Below, in pieces: positions 33,598 to 40,261 of a stretch of DNA of 43,960 nucleotides. The notes below the pieces were generated by a model, which saw nothing but the letters and a program-made list of their open reading frames with translations, did not search any database and was not told where the DNA came from. The stretch's first letter is position 1. Each line of letters begins with the position of its first letter. Position numbers and translations under genes: made by a program. Source of the DNA: Tautonia marina (GTDB lineage: Bacteria; Planctomycetota; Planctomycetia; Isosphaerales; Isosphaeraceae); assembly GCF_009177065.1 (NCBI RefSeq), contig NZ_WEZF01000032.1, positions 1 through 43,960 on the forward strand, read 5' to 3'.

Positions 33598-34689
33598 TCA
33601 GCGGAAGAAGGCGAGGACGATTTCCATGGCGATGAGAAGAATGATGATCAGTTCCAGGAACTCGGCGCGGCGGTGGCCGGCCTGAGAGAGGAGGAGGTCG
33701 TAGACGTTCCCCACGGTTTCGAGTTTGCGGCGGATCGAGTTCTGCCACTCGGAGAGGTGGAACCGGGCGGAGGCGAGGTCGTAGATGCGCACGAGATACT
33801 GATCGCCGATTAGCTTCAGGGCGTTGTCGGCCCGTTCGAACAGGCTGGTGGCCTCAATTTCCAGCTCGCGGACCTGGCGGACGGCGTCGTTGTGGGTGGG
33901 AGACCAGACCATCGGCAATCGGATGCGAGGGCGATCGGGGTGAATGGTGGCGTAGGCGCGCTCGATCCGGTCGTCGAGGCGGTCGTCGATGTGTCGGTAT
34001 TCGAGCAGCTGAACATTGGCGAATTCGAGAACCTGGATCGTGTCGTCGCAATCGCGGTCGGCGACCACGGCGGCGGCCCAGTCGATCACGATGGCGTCGT
34101 TCGGGGCGTACGAGAGCGACAGGCGGGTGGCTTCCTGAATCTCCTGCGGCGACAGCGGGCCGGTTTCGAGCCGGACGAGCCCGGCCAGCCATTCCCGACG
34201 AGCGTCGAGCCAGCCGGGAGTGGCCTCGCCGAGCTGGAAGATGACGTATTCCTCGCTCAGATCGCTCACCTCGAACTCGCTGACGACCGGCCGGATGCGG
34301 TCGAGCCAGGGGGCGAGCACCAGTCGGGCCGAGGCGGTCAGATCGGTCGGTTCGGCCAGTTCTCCGGCGAGCGCGAGCAGCTCGTCGGGCGTCATGCTGA
34401 CCGGGAACCGGAAGACGAGGGAGATGGCTCCGAAGTCGAACAGAGAGAGGTCGGCGCGGGCCGGCTCGACCAATCGGGCCGGGGCCGGCAGGGCCACTCC
34501 CGAGGCGTCGAGTGCCAGCCGAAGCGGGGCGGGACGGTATCGGATCGATTCGGGGGTCCGACGCCTTCGCGCCAGGCCGCCGGCCTCTCCCGAGAGCAAC
34601 GGCCGGGCGCGCTCCAGGTCGATCTCGTAGCCGAGATCGAAGGCAAAGGCCAGGTGGATCATCGCGTTCATTGGTGAGTCAGCGTCCAT
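33598..34689 (-). CDS. RMD1/SIF2-like DUF155 family membrane protein
   Basis: Start set at ATG 34689 (MDADSPMNAMIHLAF); 34671 is also possible. The 363-residue protein has the DUF155 pattern: a beta-rich N-terminal half with FDFGAISLVFRFP, the motif SLSYAPNDAIVIDWAAAVV, EFANVQLLEYRHIDDRLDDRI, then long helices with LEIEATSLFERADNALKLIGDQY. The end is a TM helix LELIIILLIAMEIVLAFF near residue 345-362. RMD1-family proteins are known from yeast mitochondria (Rmd1, Rmd8, Sif2, Rmd8-like) and occur in scattered bacteria; their biochemical role is unclear. The gene starts 41 bases after the stop of a membrane Ser/Thr kinase on the same strand, so it is a candidate kinase substrate. Confidence 0.85.
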   Translation of the reverse strand: MDADSPMNAMIHLAFAFDLGYEIDLERARPLLSGEAGGLARRRRTPESIRYRPAPLRLALDASGVALPAPARLVEPARADLSLFDFGAISLVFRFPVSMTPDELLALAGELAEPTDLTASARLVLAPWLDRIRPVVSEFEVSDLSEEYVIFQLGEATPGWLDARREWLAGLVRLETGPLSPQEIQEATRLSLSYAPNDAIVIDWAAAVVADRDCDDTIQVLEFANVQLLEYRHIDDRLDDRIERAYATIHPDRPRIRLPMVWSPTHNDAVRQVRELEIEATSLFERADNALKLIGDQYLVRIYDLASARFHLSEWQNSIRRKLETVGNVYDLLLSQAGHRRAEFLELIIILLIAMEIVLAFFR

Positions 34690-34729
34690 GAGCGGCGAGC
34701 GTCCAGAGGTCGGGGGGAAGGTGGCGGGA

Positions 34730-36517
34730 TCACGATCTCGCCAGGGTTTCGGGTTCGTGCGAACGCCACCACGAGTCGGCGGCGGCGGCATCCCAGTGCC
34801 TGGCACAGGAGCAGGCGGCGAGGGCCTGTTCCAGGGCTTCGGCCGTCGGGAACCGACGAAGCGGGTCCTTGGCCAGGCAGCGGAGGACGACCTGCTCCAG
34901 ATCGTCCGGCACGGTCTTGTGGATCTGAGACGGAGGGGTGACCGGCTCTCTTGCGACGGCTGCCATCACCTGCAAGGGGGTTTCTCCCAGGTGCGGCGGT
35001 CGGCCGGTCAGCAGGTAGTAGGCGACGGCGCCGAGGGCGTAAAGATCGCTCCGAAGGTCGAGCTTCGGGTCGCCGGTTGCCTGTTCGGGAGACATGTAAA
35101 GCGGTGTGCCAGTGACCACGTCGAGCCGGTCGATCCCAGGGTCGGCGTCGGGATCGGCCTGATCGCTGCCGGCGGTCTTGACCAGGCCGAAGTCGAGGAC
35201 CTTGGTCACGTCGCAGCGCCCTCCGCGGATGGCGGCAACGAGGTTCGCCGGTTTCAGGTCGCGGTGGATCATCCCGGCCGAGTGGGCCTCGGCCAGCGAG
35301 TCGCACGCCTGGCGGAGCAGGTAGACGACACGGCCGGGATCGAGCGGCCCGTGGCGTTCGACCAGCGTGTCGAGTGGTAGACCGCGCAGGTATTCCATCA
35401 CATAATAGAACGTACCGTCCTCGGTTCGGCCGTAGTCATAGACCTCGATCGTGTTCCAGTGGGTCAGGCGGGCCATGGCGCGCACTTCCTGCTCGAACCG
35501 TCGCAAGGCGACCGGGTCGCCCGCCCGGTCGGGCCGGATGAGCTTGATCGCGCAGGGACGTTTCAAGAGCTTGTGCTCGGCCAGGTGCACTTCTCCCATG
35601 CCGCCACCGCCGATGCGGCCTCGCAAGACATACTGGCCGAGCCGGCGAGCCTCGAAGGCCTCGACCCGCAAGGCGTTGATCAGGTGGGTGCCGTAGACGG
35701 CGATCAGGACCGAGAGGAACAGGATCAGCAGGTTGGTCGAAATCTGTTCGAAGGTCGCCAGTTGCTCGACCATCGACCGACGGCCGGCGGTCCGAATCAT
35801 CACCGACATCTGCACCAAGCCCGTGATCGAGAAGATCAGGCCGACGGCAATGGCGGCCCGTCGCCAGGTGTTCGGAATGAACAGACCATAGAGAATGATC
35901 ACAATCATCACATAGATGACCGTCATCTCGACGCTGGCGATCAGGCGCCCGGCGGCCTGAACCAGAGCGCTGATGGTTTCCTGATCGGCCGGGGTTCGGC
36001 TGGCAAGCGCATTGCGAATAACGGTATCGCCCCGCTCGATCCAACGCGTGGTCGAGGCGAAGTGCAAGGTTCCAAAGAAGGCCAGGGCCGTACTGAACAG
36101 GGCGAACTCGAACTGCCGGAGCCGACGCATCGACCAGTCGTTCCGCTCCGAGAGCAAGGCGATCACCGCCCCCTGCGTCACCAGAGCCACGGCGTGAAAG
36201 ATCCGGACGAACAGGGTGACCCCGGCGGATTCCGTGTCGAGAAACTGATTCCGGACGAAAAAGGCGCCGAAGCCCGACAGCAAGATGATGGCCACGGCCC
36301 TGAGCCGAACCCGGAGCAAGAGCCGCGTCTCGTCCGACAGGTCGAGCGCCCCTTCCACCACCTCGACCGGTCGGCCGTCCTGAGGGATCTGGCTGCCCGA
36401 GTCCGGAGCGTGGTCGGTCGAATCGCCGCGCTCGATCGCCTGCGCCGTGGCCAGGTCGAGGGTTTCGGCCAGTCGATCGGTTGAGGGCAGCGGACGCTCG
36501 GCTCGGGACGATTCCAT
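34730..36517 (-). CDS. Membrane Ser/Thr protein kinase with N-terminal six-TM domain
   Basis: I start at ATG 36517 (MESSRAERPL); the frame is open to 36709 and there is no clear ribosome site. The 595 residues hold an acidic start, then six TM helices between residues 68 and 280, then the Pkn2/Hanks kinase 296-570. Motifs: GRIGGGGMGEV (301-310), K325 in CAIKLI, HRDLKPAN (418-425), DFG (442-444), GTPLYMSPEQ, and RSDLYALGAVAYYLLTG. All catalytic residues are intact. Most bacterial kinases place the catalytic domain before the TM segment; here the membrane part comes first, suggesting it senses a membrane signal. It lies between modC and the RMD1-like gene on one strand. Confidence 0.94.
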   Translation of the reverse strand: MESSRAERPLPSTDRLAETLDLATAQAIERGDSTDHAPDSGSQIPQDGRPVEVVEGALDLSDETRLLLRVRLRAVAIILLSGFGAFFVRNQFLDTESAGVTLFVRIFHAVALVTQGAVIALLSERNDWSMRRLRQFEFALFSTALAFFGTLHFASTTRWIERGDTVIRNALASRTPADQETISALVQAAGRLIASVEMTVIYVMIVIILYGLFIPNTWRRAAIAVGLIFSITGLVQMSVMIRTAGRRSMVEQLATFEQISTNLLILFLSVLIAVYGTHLINALRVEAFEARRLGQYVLRGRIGGGGMGEVHLAEHKLLKRPCAIKLIRPDRAGDPVALRRFEQEVRAMARLTHWNTIEVYDYGRTEDGTFYYVMEYLRGLPLDTLVERHGPLDPGRVVYLLRQACDSLAEAHSAGMIHRDLKPANLVAAIRGGRCDVTKVLDFGLVKTAGSDQADPDADPGIDRLDVVTGTPLYMSPEQATGDPKLDLRSDLYALGAVAYYLLTGRPPHLGETPLQVMAAVAREPVTPPSQIHKTVPDDLEQVVLRCLAKDPLRRFPTAEALEQALAACSCARHWDAAAADSWWRSHEPETLARS

Positions 36518-36719
36518 CAGTGCGGCTCGGAGAGTCGTTCGATCGAGGGAAGGGAATTGCCAGGGGAGGCAACGGCCCGACGCGGGACTCGAACGTCGGG
36601 GGATTGGGTCCGAACGGGGGGGAGAGAGGGGCCGAGCGATCTCGGTCAAAACGTGGCCGACTCGTCGGGCTGGCCGCTCAGCTGCTTTGCCAGATACGGC
36701 CCAGAACAACCGGACCGCA

Positions 36720-37961
36720 TCAGGAGGGGTCCGAAGATCCCTCGGGGCTGACCCGAACGCTTCGTGCCCTGACGATCATCCGAACCGCGACTCCCGGTTG
36801 CAACGCCAGGGCGTCGGCCGACTCGGTCGTGATGCTCACACGCCATCGTACCGCGCCGGAGGTGACAACGACCTCGGTCAAGGGGCCAAGGGAGACACAG
36901 CGCTCGACCGTTCCGGGAATCAGGTTCCGCGCACTGAGCCCGCCTACCGGCCCGACCAGCAAGACAATGTCCTCGGCGGGGACCGAAATCAGCACGTCGG
37001 TCCCGATCGGGCGATCAAGCCTCGGGACGATCAGGTCGGGGCCGCCGTCGATGGCCAGCCGGGTTGAAGGGTCCTCGTGATCGACCACCACCCCCCGGAG
37101 GCTGGTCGATCCAGAGCCGACCGGCGGCGATCCGTTCTCCTCGGTCGTCAGCTCCGATCGCCGGTTCCGCAAAACCGCGCTCGGGGGGCCTTCGGCGACG
37201 ATCCGACCGCCTTCGAGGATCAGCAACCGATCACCCAGGCGCACGGCCTCGGCCGGGCTGTGGGTGACGTAAAGCACCGGCACCCCTTCGCGGCGCTGGA
37301 TGCGGCGGAGACGATCGACCAGGGCGTCTCGGGCGTCCAGATCGAGGGCGCTGAACGGCTCGTCGCAGAGCAGCAGCTCCGGCCTCGGTGCCAGAGCCCG
37401 GGCGAGTGCCACTCGCTGCCGCTCTCCTCCCGAAAGGGTGCCCGGCCGCCGATCGAGCAAGCCCTCGACCCCGCAGAGCGCTGCCACCTCGGCCACCCGA
37501 TCGCGGGCCTTGGGTTTCGACCAACCGACGAGGCCAAACTGGAGGTTCCCGGCGACGCTCAGATGAGGAAAGAGTCGATCGTGCTGGAAGATCATGCCGA
37601 TCCGTCGCGTCCGCAGCGGCTCGCAGATCCGCGATGGCCGATCGAACAGAACCCGGCCGCCGAGGCTCACCCGTCCTTCGTCAGGTTGATGAAGCCCCGC
37701 GATCAGCCGGAGCAAGCTGGTTTTCCCCGCCCCCGACCGCCCGAACAGCACGACCACCTCGCGGCCGATGCTCACGGTTGCGTCGAGGAGCAACCCCGAA
37801 TGCACCCGATGCCGGACGACGACCTCCAGCATTGGGAGGTCACCACCCGGGGAGAGATGCGCAGGGGTCGAGGAGGGATGCTCCCCGTCGATCCGTCCCG
37901 AAGGTTCGGGAGGATCGGCGCGGGGGGTTCCTCGGTTCCTCAGGGAAAGGGAGTCATTCAT
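36720..37961 (-). CDS. modC: Molybdate ABC transporter ATPase ModC
   Basis: The ATG at 37961 overlaps the TGA of modB (ATGA), which argues for coupled translation; the conserved part begins at MLEVVVRH (residue 44, position 37832), so that is an alternative start. The 413 residues include Walker A GRSGAGKT (74-81), Q-loop in MIFQHDRLFPHL, signature LSGGERQR, Walker B LLLCDEPFSALD and the switch His in YVTHSPAEA. The C terminus is a MOP/TOBE-like domain (LSARNLIPGTVERCVSLGP) that binds molybdate in ModC. It powers uptake of molybdate or tungstate for molybdoenzymes. The kinase gene follows on the same strand after about 200 bases. Confidence 0.93.
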   Translation of the reverse strand: MNDSLSLRNRGTPRADPPEPSGRIDGEHPSSTPAHLSPGGDLPMLEVVVRHRVHSGLLLDATVSIGREVVVLFGRSGAGKTSLLRLIAGLHQPDEGRVSLGGRVLFDRPSRICEPLRTRRIGMIFQHDRLFPHLSVAGNLQFGLVGWSKPKARDRVAEVAALCGVEGLLDRRPGTLSGGERQRVALARALAPRPELLLCDEPFSALDLDARDALVDRLRRIQRREGVPVLYVTHSPAEAVRLGDRLLILEGGRIVAEGPPSAVLRNRRSELTTEENGSPPVGSGSTSLRGVVVDHEDPSTRLAIDGGPDLIVPRLDRPIGTDVLISVPAEDIVLLVGPVGGLSARNLIPGTVERCVSLGPLTEVVVTSGAVRWRVSITTESADALALQPGVAVRMIVRARSVRVSPEGSSDPS

Positions 37962-38662
37962 CGGTCCGACTTCAAGGGCGTGCGCCTCGGTTCGGTTGAG
38001 CCGGGCATAACCCGATTGACCACGATCAAGAGAACGATGGCGACCGAGGCGATCAGGGCCGAGAGCCAGGCGGCGTTGGCCGGTTGACCGGCCTCGACCG
38101 AATCATAGATGGCCATGGCGGCGGTGCGGGTGCGGCCGGGAATATCGCCGGCGACCATCAACGAGGCGCCGAAGTCTCCCAGGGCTCGGGCGAAGGCGAG
38201 CAAGGCCCCGGCCAGCAGTCCTCGCCAGGCCAGCGGAAGCGTCACTCGGAGCAAGACGCTTGCGTCCCGGCGACCGAGCAATCGGGCCGCGTTCTCCAGG
38301 TCCGGGTCCACCGCCTCGATCGCCCCCCGAGCCGGCAGCAGGAACAACGGAAACGCCGCCACCGTCGCCGCGATCACCAAGCCTGTCCAGTGGAAGACCG
38401 GCACCCCGCCGAACACGCCTTCCAGCACCTTCCCAATCGGCCCCTGTCGGCCGAGCAGGAGCAGGAGAACGTAGCCGAGGACCGTCGGCGGCAGGACCAG
38501 GGGGAGCGTCATGATTCCCATGATCAACCCCTTGCCCGGAAACCGCCCCCGGGCCAGCAGAATCGCCATCGGCAGACCGACGACGACCACCGCCAGAGTC
38601 GCCAGGAGCGCGACCCGGATCGACAGCAGCAACGGCCCGATCGTCTCGATGCTCACCACCAC
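37958..38662 (-). CDS. modB: Molybdate ABC transporter permease ModB
   Basis: Start is one of three successive GTG codons (38662, 38659, 38656), none with a strong ribosome site. The 234-residue protein has five to six TM helices. Typical ModB features are GLPMAILLARGRFPGKGLI, TLPLVLPPTVLGYVLL, the EAA loop LENAARLLGRRDASVLLRVTLPLA, and ARALGDFGASLMVAGDIPGRT. It forms the membrane channel for molybdate with ModC, which it overlaps by four bases. The binding protein ModA would normally be encoded just upstream; instead the upstream DNA holds a 119-bp repeat element about 107 bases away. Confidence 0.95.
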   Translation of the reverse strand: MVVSIETIGPLLLSIRVALLATLAVVVVGLPMAILLARGRFPGKGLIMGIMTLPLVLPPTVLGYVLLLLLGRQGPIGKVLEGVFGGVPVFHWTGLVIAATVAAFPLFLLPARGAIEAVDPDLENAARLLGRRDASVLLRVTLPLAWRGLLAGALLAFARALGDFGASLMVAGDIPGRTRTAAMAIYDSVEAGQPANAAWLSALIASVAIVLLIVVNRVMPGSTEPRRTPLKSDR

Positions 38663-39099
38663 GCGATTGATCGCTCGCCCGAATCCGAATCGAACCGAAC
38701 CGCATCGTCGCTCCCGAGTCTCGCTCGATGCGATCTCCTGCGACTTCCATCCGAATCAAATGATGCGCTCTGGGTGGCCCCGGTTGCTCGCCAACCGGGG
38801 CGGCGCAGCCGCGAGAGGCGGTGGCAGGCCCCACCGAGACAGCTCGTCGCTCCGCGACCCCGGTTGACGAGCAATCGGGGCCACCCAGGACGAGGGGGAC
38901 GCATCATTCTTCGAAGGGAAGCGATACTACCCTAACCGCCCGCTCCGAACCGGGAAACCCCCGCCCGACGCGCGACGACTTCCGCCGCGCTGTGGACCTC
39001 GACCACCCCCGACCGCGATGATGGCGTTCCTGGGGCCGTCTTTCATCCTGACGAGCCCCACCCCGCACCCCTCCCTTTGTCGAAGGAGACCTTCCGTCC
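38663..39099. other. Divergent region between modB and KDPG aldolase gene
   Basis: It contains copy 2 of the 119-bp repeat (38770-38888) and otherwise no gene. Any promoter of modBC must lie in the 107 bases between modB and the repeat, or be read through the element. I found no molybdate (ModE-type) operator by eye. Confidence 0.5.
38770..38888. repeat. 119-bp nested inverted-repeat element, copy 2
   Basis: Arms at 38770-38800 and 38858-38888 are 31 bp each and differ at two positions. The 57-base centre equals the length of copy 1; in reverse orientation its two ends (CGGCGCAGCCGC and CTCGTCGCTCCGCGA) match copy 1, while the middle differs. The outermost three bases (CTG/CAG) differ from copy 1 (GCG/CGC), yet stay complementary within each copy. 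Confidence 0.9.
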
Positions 39100-39747
39100 A
39101 TGTCCCGCGAAGCGACTCTCAAGCGCGTGCTCGATTGCGGCATCGTGGCCGTCGTCCGATCCGAATCCGGCGAACAACTGGCCGACGTGGTCCGAGCCCT
39201 GGCCGATGGCGGCGTGACGGCCGCCGAGATCACCTTCACCGTCCCCGACGCGACCGAGGTGATCCGGGTCGTCCGCAAGGCGCTCGGCGATCGGATCGTG
39301 CTGGGAGCCGGCACCGTTCTCGATCCCGAGACCGCCCGCGCTGCCCTCTTGGCCGGGGCCGAGTTCCTCGTCTCGCCGACGGTCAACACCGAGGTCATCC
39401 GCCTCTGCCGGCGCTACGACAAGGCCATCATGCCCGGCGCCTTCACCCCGACCGAGGTCCTGACCGCCTGGGAAGCCGGCGCCGACATCGTCAAGGTCTT
39501 CCCCGCCGACGTTGGCGGCCCCGGCTACCTGAAGGCCCTGCGCGGCCCCCTGCCCCAGGTCCGCGTCATGCCCACCGGCGGCGTCGATCTGAACACGGCC
39601 GAATCCTTCTTGAAGGCCGGCGCCTGCTGCCTTGGCGTTGGTTCCTCGATGGTCGAACCCGAAGCGATCCGCACTGGCAATCTCGATCGCCTCCGCTCCC
39701 TCGCCGAGCAATACGTCGCCATCGTCCGCAAGTTCCGGGGCCAATAA
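39100..39747 (+). CDS. eda: KDPG / 4-hydroxy-2-oxoglutarate aldolase
   Basis: AAGGAGA lies about eleven bases before ATG 39100. The 215-residue protein has the trimeric class I aldolase barrel: GIVAVVRSESGEQLADVVRAL, E43 in AAEITFTVPDA, VLGAGTVLD, the strand FLVSPTVNTEV, and the Schiff-base Lys132 in GADIVKVFPADVGGPGYLKAL; phosphate is bound by PTGGVDLN and GVGSSMV. It splits 2-keto-3-deoxy-6-phosphogluconate to pyruvate and glyceraldehyde-3-phosphate (Entner-Doudoroff, uronate degradation) or 4-hydroxy-2-oxoglutarate. No edd or kdgK gene is near. In this window it may feed from the breakdown of sulfated or uronic acid-rich glycans. It is divergent from modB. Confidence 0.95.
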   Translation: MSREATLKRVLDCGIVAVVRSESGEQLADVVRALADGGVTAAEITFTVPDATEVIRVVRKALGDRIVLGAGTVLDPETARAALLAGAEFLVSPTVNTEVIRLCRRYDKAIMPGAFTPTEVLTAWEAGADIVKVFPADVGGPGYLKALRGPLPQVRVMPTGGVDLNTAESFLKAGACCLGVGSSMVEPEAIRTGNLDRLRSLAEQYVAIVRKFRGQ

Positions 39748-39990
39748 CTGCCTGGTCACCGAGCTTCGTCTCGACAAGGATTCTTTCCCGAGAGGTTGCA
39801 CACACAGGGAGAACGCACGCATCATTCCATTGTCAGATAGCCCATTTTTCCAGATTCTGATGGCGTAGGTCGGCCAGATGCATAATTGCTAATTTTCGAT
39901 GAATCGAGACGCCTAGCGCCCTCTGTTTGGATCTATGCGGCAGACAGAAAATCATGCCTAATTTTATGGGGAATTTGCAGGCCCTACACG
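39748..39990. other. AT-richer intergenic patch before the IS scar
   Basis: From about 39840 the DNA becomes clearly AT-richer than its surroundings (for example 39880-39975). No gene is supported. Together with the IS66 scar it marks a likely acquisition boundary. Confidence 0.5.
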
Positions 39991-40132
39991 AATGAGGTAG
40001 ACGACCTGGGGCGACCCTTCGCCTACCTCAAGGCTTTGCTGGTGCGGCTGCCGAACCACCCGGAGACCGACTCTCGGGGCTGCTGCCCGACGCGTGGTTC
40101 GCTGCCCAGCCGGGCATGGGATGCGAGGTAAA
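39991..40132 (+). pseudogene. C-terminal fragment of an IS66-family transposase, frameshifted
   Basis: The frame from 39991 reads DLGRPFAYLKALLVRLPNHPETD, like the conserved C-terminal part of IS66 TnpC proteins (AYL..VLERLP.HP). About 24 codons later a one-base shift changes to the frame GLLPDAWFAAQPG, the usual end of the same proteins, and a stop follows. Upstream parts of the transposase and clear terminal repeats are not seen. This is a decayed remnant. The family call rests on remembered motifs. Confidence 0.6.
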
Positions 40133-40187
40133 TCATAGAAAATGCCAACGCATGTTAGCTGGCTGCTGGACTCGTTTCTGGTCCGGT

Positions 40188-40193
40188 TATAGT
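40188..40193 (+). promoter_or_regulatory. Possible -10 box of the metalloprotease gene
   Basis: TATAGT (40188-40193) lies about 68 bases before ATG 40262. A -35 is weak (CTGGAC with a 16-base spacer). Confidence 0.35.
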
Positions 40194-40261
40194 ATGCGGT
40201 GTGGGAGGCCGTTAACCGTCACAATACTAAAGCGCAACAGATTCGTGAAAGGACTTTGCAA

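Noticed and set aside
38653-38907. 84-codon minus-strand frame over copy 2 of the 119-bp element
   Set aside because: It only translates the repeat and flanks, with no ribosome site. Useful as comparison with the PEP-CTERM tail, not as a gene.
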